A DNA stretch of 64,000 nt from an uncultured Collinsella sp. (GTDB taxonomy: Bacteria > Actinomycetota > Coriobacteriia > Coriobacteriales > Coriobacteriaceae): contig CABVDH010000004.1 of the NCBI GenBank assembly GCA_902497065.1, positions 62,001 through 126,000 on the forward strand, given 5' to 3'. This document shows, piece by piece, positions 18,680 through 25,561 of this stretch; positions within the stretch are counted from its first letter, which is position 1; every line of letters begins with the position of its first letter. The notes under the pieces were generated by a model that searched no databases, had not been told where the DNA came from, and worked only from the letters and a program-made list of their open reading frames with translations. The position numbers and the translations under genes are program-made.

Positions 18680-20641
18680 ATGGAACAGAGGGTCCTCGGG
18701 GGAAGATACCTCCTCAAGGATAAGGTGGGAACAGGCGGCATGGCGACCGTCTACCGTGCACAGGACCAGGTCCTCGACCGCACGGTTGCCGTCAAGATCA
18801 TGCTGCCGCAGTATGCTGGCGACGCAACCTTCGCCGCACGCTTTAAGCAGGAGGCCCAGGCAGCAGCCGGTCTCTCCTCCCCCTATATCGTGGGCGTCTA
18901 CGATTGGGGCAAGGACGGCGACACCTATTACATCGTCATGGAGTACCTGCGCGGCACCGACCTTAAGAGCGGCATCAAGAGCCACGGCGCCCTCGACCCC
19001 AAGAAGGTCGCCCAGATCGGCTCGCAGATCAGCTCCGCGCTTTCGGTCGCCCACAAGCACGAGATCATCCACCGCGACATTAAGCCGCAGAACATCATGG
19101 TGCTGCCCGACGGCAACATCAAGGTGATGGACTTTGGCATCGCGCGCGCCAAGAACAGCCACCTCACGCAAGACAACAACGTGCTGGGAACCGCCCACTA
19201 CGTCAGCCCCGAGCAGACCCGTGGTCAGGACCTCGGCCCCACCTCGGATATCTACTCGCTGGGCGTCGTGATGTACGAGTGCGCCACCGGCCGCGTCCCC
19301 TTTGACGGTGACGACGCTATCTCGGTCGCACTCAAGCAGGTCAACGAGCTGCCTATTCCGCCGAGCCAGATCAACTCCGGTGTCGACGCCGACCTTGAGC
19401 GCATCATCCTCAAGTGCATGGAGAAGGACCCGGCAAACCGCTTCCAGACCGCCGACGAGCTGCGTCAGGTGCTCAACAGCTACCTGTCGGGCCGTGCCGT
19501 CAACGTCTCGGAGCCCACGCGCATCATCGGTGCCCCCGGTGAGCTGGGCGCCACCAAGACTCGCGAGCTTTCCGATCAGACGCGCGCCATGGTGCGTCCC
19601 GTCTCGGGCGTGAGCGGCCAAAATACCGCCCGCAGCTCGGTTTCGGGCTCCACCGGCTCCTACGAGGTCGAAAAGCCCAAATCCAACAAGAACAAGATCA
19701 TCGCCGCCGTGGTGGCAGCCGTTGCCGTCATCGGCATCGTGGTGGCCTTTGCCACAGGACTCTTTGGCGGCGAGCAGGTCACCGTGCCCGATGTGCTGGG
19801 CAAGGACCAGCAGACTGCCGTCGAGCTGATCAAGGAAGCCGGCCTCGAGGTCGGCACCATCGACCAAAGCTACAACGACGATGTCGACGAGGGCAAGGTC
19901 GCCGAGCAGACGCCCAACGGCAACACCAAGAAGACCAAGGGCACCAAGGTGAACCTGGTAATCTCCAAGGGCCCCAAGCCCTCCGAAAAGGTTGAGGTTC
20001 CCAAACTTGTCGGCCTGACCAAGGACCAAGCAGAAGCCGCACTGGCAAGCGTTGGCCTGAAGGGCAACGCCTCCGAGGAGGCCAACGAGGCTGATGAGGG
20101 CCAGGTCTTTGAGCAGGGCACCGAAGCCGGTAAGGAAGTCGCGAAGGGCACGACCATCTCGTACAAGGTCTCGAGCGGCCCGGATACCACGTCCGTCCCC
20201 GACCTGACCGACATGACCGAGGCCCAGGCGCGCAACGCCCTCGATATGGCAGGCTTTGGTGTCGACGTGAGCTACCAGGAGAACGACTCGGTTACCGAGG
20301 GCACCGTGATCAGCTGGAACCCCAGCGGCAAGCAGAAGCCCGGCGCCACGATTACCGTCGTCATCGCCAAGAAGTCCGGCAAGGCCACCGTCCCGGGCAA
20401 CCTGTACGGCAAGAGCATTTCCGCCGCCGTTACCGCGCTCAACAACGCCGGTTTCTATAACATTGGCTTCTGTGACCAGAACGGCAATCCCGTAAGCGGT
20501 AACGAGGATGCAACCGTTACGGGCGTCTCCCCCACTGGAAAGCAGTCCACCGACAGCACGATTACGCTGACGGTCGCACTTTCTGGTTCGGGCTCGGGCT
20601 CGGGCTCGGGCACGGGCGACGATTCCGGTACGACCAACTAG
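18680..20641 (+). CDS. pknB: PASTA-domain Ser/Thr kinase (PknB/Stk1 type)
   Basis: 653 residues from the ATG at 18680, which has AGGAG six bases upstream; an ATG at 18665 lacks one. The kinase domain (1-265) has GTGGMATVY, AVK (Lys about 39), canonical HRDIKPQN (131-138) and DFG (151-153). A juxtamembrane linker leads to one membrane helix (about 338-360), then four PASTA repeats beginning near VTVPDVLGK, VEVPKLVGL, TSVPDLTDM and ATVPGNLYG. The tail is a Ser-Gly repeat. PASTA kinases sense lipid II or muropeptides and regulate wall synthesis and division. It follows the SEDS-PBP fusion and ends at a strong terminator, closing the cluster. Confidence 0.95.
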   Translation: MEQRVLGGRYLLKDKVGTGGMATVYRAQDQVLDRTVAVKIMLPQYAGDATFAARFKQEAQAAAGLSSPYIVGVYDWGKDGDTYYIVMEYLRGTDLKSGIKSHGALDPKKVAQIGSQISSALSVAHKHEIIHRDIKPQNIMVLPDGNIKVMDFGIARAKNSHLTQDNNVLGTAHYVSPEQTRGQDLGPTSDIYSLGVVMYECATGRVPFDGDDAISVALKQVNELPIPPSQINSGVDADLERIILKCMEKDPANRFQTADELRQVLNSYLSGRAVNVSEPTRIIGAPGELGATKTRELSDQTRAMVRPVSGVSGQNTARSSVSGSTGSYEVEKPKSNKNKIIAAVVAAVAVIGIVVAFATGLFGGEQVTVPDVLGKDQQTAVELIKEAGLEVGTIDQSYNDDVDEGKVAEQTPNGNTKKTKGTKVNLVISKGPKPSEKVEVPKLVGLTKDQAEAALASVGLKGNASEEANEADEGQVFEQGTEAGKEVAKGTTISYKVSSGPDTTSVPDLTDMTEAQARNALDMAGFGVDVSYQENDSVTEGTVISWNPSGKQKPGATITVVIAKKSGKATVPGNLYGKSISAAVTALNNAGFYNIGFCDQNGNPVSGNEDATVTGVSPTGKQSTDSTITLTVALSGSGSGSGSGTGDDSGTTN

Positions 20642-20693
20642 TCGCCACCCCACCGCTCATCGCGGCTTTCGCCGCAAACATATTCGCTCACAG

Positions 20694-20730
20694 GCGCCCG
20701 CTTGCTCCCCCAGCAAGCGGGCGCTTTCTT
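20694..20730 (+). terminator. Intrinsic terminator after the PASTA kinase
   Basis: A perfect 13-bp stem (20694-20706 with 20712-20724, GCGCCCGCTTGCT) and a 5-nt loop are followed by TTTCTTT. It lies about 50 bp after the pknB stop and should end the wall/signalling transcript. Confidence 0.9.
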
Positions 20731-20761
20731 TATCTGAAGCAGCGAATACTACGGCATGCCT

Positions 20762-20800
20762 TAAACCAAAAGAGCCCGGCACCGTAACGGTACCGGGCTC
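20762..20800 (-). terminator. Minus-strand terminator beside tRNA remnant
   Basis: Arms at 20772-20779 and 20793-20800 (GAGCCCGG/CCGGGCTC) with an inner ACCG/CGGT stem, followed on the minus strand by TTTTGGTTT. It sits 10 bp beyond a copy of a tRNA 3' end, as would be expected if a complete tRNA gene once lay at 20811-20893. Confidence 0.7.
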
Positions 20801-20810
20801 GATATTCCTC

Positions 20811-20893
20811 TGGTGCCCCCGGGCGGATTCGAAAACTCCCCCGCGGGGAAATGAGTGACGCGGGTGTCGACGGTTCGAATCCGCCGGCAGCTC
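20811..20893 (-). pseudogene. Degenerate tRNA remnant with opposed 3'-end fragments
   Basis: The first 23 bases (20811-20833, TGGTGCCCCCGGGCGGATTC and on) are identical to the 3' end of the tRNA-Arg gene at 20941-20963, in the same orientation. They are then followed, not by the rest of a tRNA, but by a different sequence and a T-arm-like piece in the opposite orientation (about 20856-20893, containing GGTGTCGACGGTTCGAATCC). No cloverleaf can be drawn through the whole. It looks like a recombined or partly duplicated tRNA gene, possibly a footprint of an integrative element or of tRNA-array loss. Confidence 0.6.
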
Positions 20894-20900
20894 CCACAAA

Positions 20901-20930
20901 CCAGAAACGGCGCCGCTCTCGCGACGCCGT
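20901..20930 (-). terminator. Hairpin downstream of tRNA-Arg
   Basis: Arms 20907-20916 and 20921-20930 pair over 10 bp with one wobble and a 4-nt loop, about 10 bp past the tRNA 3' end on the minus strand. The following T-run is weak (TTTCTGG). Placement mirrors the terminator beside the tRNA remnant. Confidence 0.6.
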
Positions 20931-20940
20931 CATAATCTTC

Positions 20941-21016
20941 TGGTGCCCCCGGGCGGATTCGAACCGTCGACACCCGCTTTAGGAGAGCGGTGCTCTATCC
21001 CCTGAGCTACGGAGGC
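20941..21016 (-). tRNA. tRNA-Arg (anticodon CCT)
   Basis: Read on the minus strand, the 76-nt gene starts GCCTCCGTAGCTCAG, has D-arm AGCTCAGGGGATAGAGC, an anticodon stem-loop CCGCT-CTCCTAA-AGCGG giving anticodon CCT, a TTCGAAT T-loop and acceptor 3' strand CGGGGGC. The discriminator A and CCA are encoded. One T-stem pair looks mismatched (A-C), which deserves a check, but the acceptor, D and anticodon stems are sound. tRNA-Arg(CCT) genes are frequent targets of integrating elements. Confidence 0.93.
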
Positions 21017-21095
21017 ATGTTGTACTAGTGTAGCAGATTTACGCCGTTGTAATACAGCGTATAGCCACTCTTCGAAGTTGCAGTGGAACAGCCCT

Positions 21096-21297
21096 CCGGA
21101 AAGTGTGTCCCACTATCCAGGCAAATTCTGGGTCAAACTTTCCCAATGGGACCTCGCTGGAAACTGTGTCCCAGAATTTCGGCTCGAAACGGGACACAGT
21201 TTCCCAAACGACCCCGTTCCGGAAACTACATCCCGGAATCGGCGCTCGAACTGGGATGCACTTTCCCGATCGAGCCCCATGGGAAACTGCGTCCCAC
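21096..21297. repeat. Alternating inverted-repeat array 1 (GGAAA...CCC family), 7 units
   Basis: Units of consensus GGAAASTRYRWCCC begin at 21098(+), 21130(-), 21159(+), 21191(-), 21221(+), 21253(-) and 21282(+). Orientation alternates strictly and starts are 32, 29, 32, 30, 32 and 29 bp apart. Neighbouring plus and minus units can pair as a hairpin. Spacer sequences differ from one another. The array fills the gap between the tRNA-Arg gene and the DUF956 gene. Closely related arrays are at 45540 and 60442. Confidence 0.9.
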
Positions 21298-21318
21298 TTG
21301 GGGGGCGCTCTTTAATGA

Positions 21319-21717
21319 CTAGTTACCTTTGTGGAAGAGGTTTTTGATAACGGAGGGGATGCTCTTGGCGCCCTTGGCCGTCACATCGATAAAGTCGGGC
21401 GAACGCACAAGCTTATCCTCGTCGACGTACTTGCGGACCGCGCGCAACGTCTCTTTGTCGTCGCGCGTCGAAAACGTAAAGTGACCGTTGTCCTTGGTGA
21501 AGATGGCAAAACGCGTGATCTTCTTGGTGCCGCGTAAAACCTCGGCGGCAATATAGTCGACCTCGTCCCACGGGATTTGAATATAATCCTCGGGATTGCG
21601 CTCGTTGTAATACTCGAACGCCTTATTGCCCACCATCACGTTACCGTGGCTGGTAAGCCCCATCAGGCAGGTTGCCGGCGTTGCCAGATCGACCGTGCTG
21701 TTCTGAGATTGCGCCAT
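21319..21717 (-). CDS. DUF956 family protein of a mannose PTS operon
   Basis: 132 residues from the ATG at 21717 (MAQSQNSTVDLAT), which has GGAGGGCGAGG upstream; the open frame extends further but without a ribosome site. The sequence around VMVGNKAFEYYNERNPEDYIQIPW and FTFSTRDDKETLRAVRKYV is characteristic of DUF956, a small protein usually found as the last gene of ManXYZ-type operons, as here. It is thought to be a regulator or accessory of the transporter, but this is not established. It follows the IID gene by about 120 bp. Confidence 0.88.
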   Translation of the reverse strand: MAQSQNSTVDLATPATCLMGLTSHGNVMVGNKAFEYYNERNPEDYIQIPWDEVDYIAAEVLRGTKKITRFAIFTKDNGHFTFSTRDDKETLRAVRKYVDEDKLVRSPDFIDVTAKGAKSIPSVIKNLFHKGN

Positions 21718-21837
21718 GCGCACCTCGCCCTCCAAATAAAACAATCGGACCGCATCCAGTGTACCCACCGGGTGCGGTCCGTTTCAATGGCTCAAAAGCC
21801 CTTGCCTAGCAATTCTCGGTCTTAAGCCGAAACGTGC

Positions 21838-22758
21838 TTACATGAAGCCGCAGACGCGACCGATGATGCCGATGGCGAAGAGAGCCAGGATGATGACGAT
21901 CGGGCTGACCTTCTTCTTGAGGAGCTTGCAGACCAGCAGGGTCAGGCACACGGCGGCAAGGCCGGGGATGAGCTGATCGAGGTTGGCCTGAAGCGTGGTG
22001 ACCTTCACCTGATCAAGGGCGTTAGCACCGATGGAGTTATACATCGTCAGTGCTTCCTTGACACCCTCAGAACCAGAGGGCAGGTTAGCCCAGTCGATAA
22101 AGGCGCCAGCAGACTGCGTGACCTTGGAGACGACCGGGGTGAAGGAGATGGACACCCAGCGCTCGACCAGGGCGCCGATGATGAACATACCCAGGATGGA
22201 AGCACCCTCGGTGACCTTGCCCATCAGACCGCCGGAGAGGTCCTTGGCGATGGAGGAGCCGACCTTGTAGCCAAACTCCTGCGTGTACCACAGGAAGGCG
22301 TAACGGATGATGTTCCACGCGAAGAAGAACAGCAGCGGACCGGCGATGCTGCCGGACAGGGCCAGGGAAGCGCCCAGAGCGCCCAGAATCGGGCGAAGGG
22401 TGAACCAGAAGGCGGGGTCGCCGACGCCGGCGAGCGGGCCCATCATACCGACCTTGACGCCCTGAATGGCGACGTCGTCGATCGGAGCACCGTTGGCGCG
22501 CTCCTCCTCGAGAGCGAGGGTGACGCCAATGACGGGGGCGGAAACATAGGGATGGGTGTTATAGAACTCCAGGTGGCGCTTAAGAGCGGCAATCTGGTCA
22601 TCCTTGTTGGTGTAGAGCTTCTTGATCGCAGGGATCATTGCGAAGCACCAGCCGCCGTTCTGCATACGCTCGTAGTTCCACGAGCCCTGAAGGAACTGAT
22701 GACGGAAGCAAACCTTCTTGCGGTCAGCCTTGGTGAGCTGAATCTTGTTCTCTGCCAT
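21838..22758 (-). CDS. manZ: PTS mannose-family IID component
   Basis: 306 residues from the ATG at 22758, with a GGAGGGGAG site. The N-terminal region (FLQGSWNYERMQNGGWCFAMIPAIKKLY) and the GVKVGMMGPLAGVGD loop are typical EIID signatures; the C-terminal half is hydrophobic and ends in a membrane helix (VSPIVIILALFAIGIIGRV). With IIC it forms the membrane channel that imports and phosphorylates mannose, glucose or related sugars. Same-strand operon with IIAB and IIC. The symbol follows the family; substrate specificity cannot be read from sequence. Confidence 0.94.
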   Translation of the reverse strand: MAENKIQLTKADRKKVCFRHQFLQGSWNYERMQNGGWCFAMIPAIKKLYTNKDDQIAALKRHLEFYNTHPYVSAPVIGVTLALEEERANGAPIDDVAIQGVKVGMMGPLAGVGDPAFWFTLRPILGALGASLALSGSIAGPLLFFFAWNIIRYAFLWYTQEFGYKVGSSIAKDLSGGLMGKVTEGASILGMFIIGALVERWVSISFTPVVSKVTQSAGAFIDWANLPSGSEGVKEALTMYNSIGANALDQVKVTTLQANLDQLIPGLAAVCLTLLVCKLLKKKVSPIVIILALFAIGIIGRVCGFM

Positions 22759-22774
22759 ATGTATCACTCCCCTC

Positions 22775-23593
22775 CTACTCGTAATCGTTCAGAATGTCAC
22801 CGAGCGGGTCACCGGAGCCGCCGCCCATGCCGCCACCCTGCTTGGCCAGATCCTTAAGGCCAAGGTAGATGAGGGCAAGGGAGATGCCGATGAGGCCAAG
22901 GGCGATCAGCGTGAGCTGAGGGATGGCAGCAAGGACAAAGCCGAGGATGAAGAACGGCCAGGTCTCCTTGGTGGCCATCATGTTGATGACCATGGCGTAA
23001 CCGACGGAAGCGACCATGCCGCCGCCGACAGCCATGCCGCCGGACAGCCAGTCGGGCATAGCGTTAAGCGCGTTGGTAACAGCCTCGGCCGGGATGATGC
23101 ACAGAAGTACTGCCGGGATGGCGATACGAAGGCCCTGCATGAGGATGGCAGCGTACTGCCAGCGCTCGATGCCGGAGAAGTCGCCCTTCTCGGCGCAACC
23201 GTCCATGGCGTGAGCGATAGCGGTGGCCAGGGTACGGCAGATCATGGTCAGGAACAGGCCAGCGACCGACAGCGGGACGGCGACGGCGATGGCGGCGGTA
23301 ACGGCCTTTGCCGAATCGGTGGCGCCACCGTTGAGGGCGAGCACCATGATGATCGAAGAAGCGACCGAGGCCAGAGCGGCGTCAGGCGCGACAGCGGCGC
23401 CAACGTTAGCCCAGCCAAGGGCCATCATCTGGAGCGAACCGCCCAGGAGGATGCCCTCCTGAAGGTGACCGGTTACGAGACCGATAAGCGTGCATGCCAC
23501 GAGCGGCTGATGGAACTGGAACTCATCCAGAATGCCTTCCATACCGGCAAGCAACGCGACAATCGCAACAAGCAGAATAGTGATTGCAGACAT
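22775..23593 (-). CDS. manY: PTS mannose-family IIC component
   Basis: 272 residues, almost entirely membrane helices, with the EIIC(man) N-terminus (LLVAIVALLAGMEGILDEFQFHQPLV) and the segment QEGILLGGSLQMMALGWANVG. The C-terminus is Gly-rich (QGGGMGGGSGDPLGDIL). It sits 16 bp upstream of the IID gene and 18 bp downstream of IIAB, consistent with one transcript. Together with IID it makes the sugar-translocating part of the transporter. Confidence 0.94.
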   Translation of the reverse strand: MSAITILLVAIVALLAGMEGILDEFQFHQPLVACTLIGLVTGHLQEGILLGGSLQMMALGWANVGAAVAPDAALASVASSIIMVLALNGGATDSAKAVTAAIAVAVPLSVAGLFLTMICRTLATAIAHAMDGCAEKGDFSGIERWQYAAILMQGLRIAIPAVLLCIIPAEAVTNALNAMPDWLSGGMAVGGGMVASVGYAMVINMMATKETWPFFILGFVLAAIPQLTLIALGLIGISLALIYLGLKDLAKQGGGMGGGSGDPLGDILNDYE

Positions 23594-23611
23594 GTATCGG
23601 ACCCTCCTTTA

Positions 23612-24601
23612 CTATGCTTGAGCGGCCAGTTCGGCCTTAGCTTTCTTCAACATGGCGTCGAGATCCTCGGAGGAATCCGAAGGAACCTTGCGGACCTCGA
23701 ACTTGACGCCCTTGGCCTTGAGGGCCTCGAGAGTCTTGACGTCGTCATCGCCCATAGCGACGGCGTTGGTGACGACGACCTTGCCTTTGGAGTGAGCCAT
23801 GGAACCGATGTTGACTTCCTTGATGTCGACGCCGGCCTCGATGGCCTTGAGCAGATCCTGCGGGTTCTCGAAGAGCAGCATGGCCTTGGTGTCACCAAAG
23901 CGCGTGTCCTTGACGACCTCGGCCATCTTCTTGATGGGCACGACGTTGGCATGGACTCCCGGAGGGGCAGCCTGCTCGATCATGGTCTTGCGGAGCTCGT
24001 CGTGAGCAACGCCGTCGGAAACCACGATGATGCGGTTGGGGTTGATCTGCTTGGTCCACGTGGTGGCCACCTGACCATGAAGCAGACGGGTGTCGATACG
24101 GACGTGGGCAATCTTGATGTGCCCGTCGCCGATGACCGTTCCCGGAGGAATAGCGCCTGCAGGAGCAGCGGCGGCCGCAGCCGGCTTCTTCTCCTCGGGC
24201 TCCAGAGACTCGGGCTTGACGCGCACGCCAGCCTTAGCCTCAGTCACGAGATGTTTTGCGATCGCATGTGCAGTGTTCTTTGCGTCAAAGCGCTGCGAAT
24301 ATGCCTCGATGAGCATAGGCAGGTTGACACCGGTGACGATAGCCCAGGAATCGTGGCCCTCGATGAGTCCGCTGATCTGGTTGAACGGCGTGCCGCCCCA
24401 CAGATCAACGAGGAAGAGCACCTGCTCCTGGTCCTCGAAGGAAGCGACTGCTTCCTCGACCTTGGCACGGAAATCGTCGGGGCCCATGCTCGGCTCGAGC
24501 GAGACCACGGCAACAGACGGCTGATCGCCAAAGACCATCGAGCCCGTCTGCTTGATTCCAGCTGCCAAGTCCCCGTGGCTAGCAAGAACAATACTTACCA
24601 T
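23612..24601 (-). CDS. manX: PTS mannose-family IIAB component
   Basis: 329 residues from the ATG at 24601 with GGAGG seven bases upstream. IIA domain (1-130) has the phosphorylated His in LASHGDLAAG (about residue 9). An Ala/Pro/Lys linker (about 140-165) joins the IIB domain, with the active His in RIDTRLLHGQVATTW (about 183). HPr phosphorylates IIA, which passes phosphate to IIB and then to the imported sugar. First gene of the operon; a long AT-rich leader with a TATAAT precedes it. No sigma-54 type -24/-12 element was seen, unlike many Firmicute man operons. Confidence 0.95.
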   Translation of the reverse strand: MVSIVLASHGDLAAGIKQTGSMVFGDQPSVAVVSLEPSMGPDDFRAKVEEAVASFEDQEQVLFLVDLWGGTPFNQISGLIEGHDSWAIVTGVNLPMLIEAYSQRFDAKNTAHAIAKHLVTEAKAGVRVKPESLEPEEKKPAAAAAAPAGAIPPGTVIGDGHIKIAHVRIDTRLLHGQVATTWTKQINPNRIIVVSDGVAHDELRKTMIEQAAPPGVHANVVPIKKMAEVVKDTRFGDTKAMLLFENPQDLLKAIEAGVDIKEVNIGSMAHSKGKVVVTNAVAMGDDDVKTLEALKAKGVKFEVRKVPSDSSEDLDAMLKKAKAELAAQA

Positions 24602-24938
24602 CACATAACCTCCTTTTTGTCTACGTATTTCCTACACGACATGAAAGGAGTATACCTGTTTGGATTGTGGAATTATAGCTAAATTCGCAAAAGGTTGCAT
24701 TATTTGTTTAAACGTCTAAGTTTGTTACAAGTTGATTACGTTGCTGGCTTATAGCTCATTGCCTGCTAAAACGTGATTTGCTGATTGTTTTCAAAGACAT
24801 ATAAAGGTGCACCGTTCGTTAAGACCGCTTTTAGGTGAATCCCAATGCGTCTGCGTGCCACCATTTTGTTTAAACAGACATGACTTGACTAACCGAAGCA
24901 AATATGTTTAGAACTCTAGCCCATGTAGACATTAGATG
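24602..24938. promoter_or_regulatory. AT-rich control region of the man PTS operon
   Basis: About 340 bp of clearly lower GC than the flanks. A TATAAT on the minus strand (24677-24672) is a likely -10 for manX, about 70 bp upstream of its start; the -35 is weak. TTTGTTTAAAC occurs twice as a direct repeat at 24703-24713 and 24865-24875, each containing the palindrome GTTTAAAC, and may be a regulator site. No gene is visible. Confidence 0.5.
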
Positions 24939-25367
24939 TTAGGCGATGTGGAGGGGGTTGGCGGCGTCGACGGCGTCGGGGGCGTCGGAGAGGCCGTCAG
25001 GAGCAGCGTCTGCCGGGTCCTCGTCGGGGGTCTCGATCTGTTTGATCATGACCTCCTGGCCCTGCAGCAGGTATGTTTCACCGCTGCCGCAATGGGGGCA
25101 AGTCTTGCCGTGCTCGACCGTCGCGTAGTCGCGGCCGCACGCCTCGCAATGCGTCACGGCCTCGACAGGCTCCACGATAAGCTCCGCGCCCTGCGTGATA
25201 GGCTTTTTATCCGCCGCCCAGCGCCAAGCGTCGAGTAGTAGATCGGGGACGACGCCCGAGACCTCGCCCAGCAGCAGCGTGACGCTCGAAACGCGACGCA
25301 CGCCATGAGCGCGCGCCACATTCTCAACATCGCGAATGATGTGATAGACGATTCCGAGCTCGTGCAC
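24939..25367 (-). CDS. hypA: Hydrogenase nickel-insertion protein HypA
   Basis: 142 residues from a GTG at 25367 with AAGGA upstream. The nickel-binding N-terminus MHELGI is intact, as are the four zinc cysteines in CEACGRDY and CPHCGSG. The C-terminal 30 residues are an acidic Asp/Ala/Pro tail not normally present in HypA. HypA delivers Ni with HypB to [NiFe]-hydrogenase large subunits. It lies downstream of the Fe-S flavoprotein gene and far from hypFCDE at 54.6-59.6 kb; hypB is not in the window. The palindrome at 25380-25401 lies just before the ribosome site. Confidence 0.93.
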   Translation of the reverse strand: MHELGIVYHIIRDVENVARAHGVRRVSSVTLLLGEVSGVVPDLLLDAWRWAADKKPITQGAELIVEPVEAVTHCEACGRDYATVEHGKTCPHCGSGETYLLQGQEVMIKQIETPDEDPADAAPDGLSDAPDAVDAANPLHIA

Positions 25368-25379
25368 TTTTAATTCCTT

Positions 25380-25401
25380 CCGCCGTTCTACCGAACGGCG
25401 G
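25380..25401. repeat. Palindrome ahead of hypA
   Basis: Perfect 9-bp arms (25380-25388 and 25393-25401, CCGCCGTTC/GAACGGCGG) with loop TACC, 13 bp before the hypA GTG. It could be an operator, a translation-modulating hairpin or the remains of a terminator for the upstream flavoprotein gene; there is no T-run. Confidence 0.6.
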
Positions 25402-25561
25402 TCGGCTTGACGCTGCGCGAGCCCCAGACGGGCGATCTGCCTTTCAATCGTCGGGCATGGGCAAAAGCCCTATGCCCTCCTCTTTCAAGGCACCTCGCCA
25501 CGCCTGGGACTCGCTCGCTGTCCAACCGCTCTCTGCGCCGTTCTCCTGCTTGTTGCGTTTC

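Noticed and set aside
18668..20653. Open frame of 661 codons on the minus strand
   Set aside because: It lies exactly antisense to the PASTA kinase and reflects codon bias, with no ribosome site or recognised domain.
20657..20973. Small proteins on the minus strand over the tRNA region
   Set aside because: They translate tRNA and tRNA-remnant sequence, a common annotation artefact.
21096..21297. CRISPR array
   Set aside because: Units are 14-18 bp, alternate in orientation, and spacers are short and irregular in length; no cas genes occur in the window.
21319..24601. Sigma-54 promoter for the man operon
   Set aside because: No TGGC-N9-TTGC-type element could be found upstream of manX.
22745..24682. 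Open frame of 645 codons on the plus strand
   Set aside because: Antisense to the whole ManXYZ operon; composition and lack of domain mark it as a shadow frame.
24939..25367. hypA as part of the hypFCDE operon
   Set aside because: It is about 30 kb away and on the other strand; only functional, not physical, linkage.
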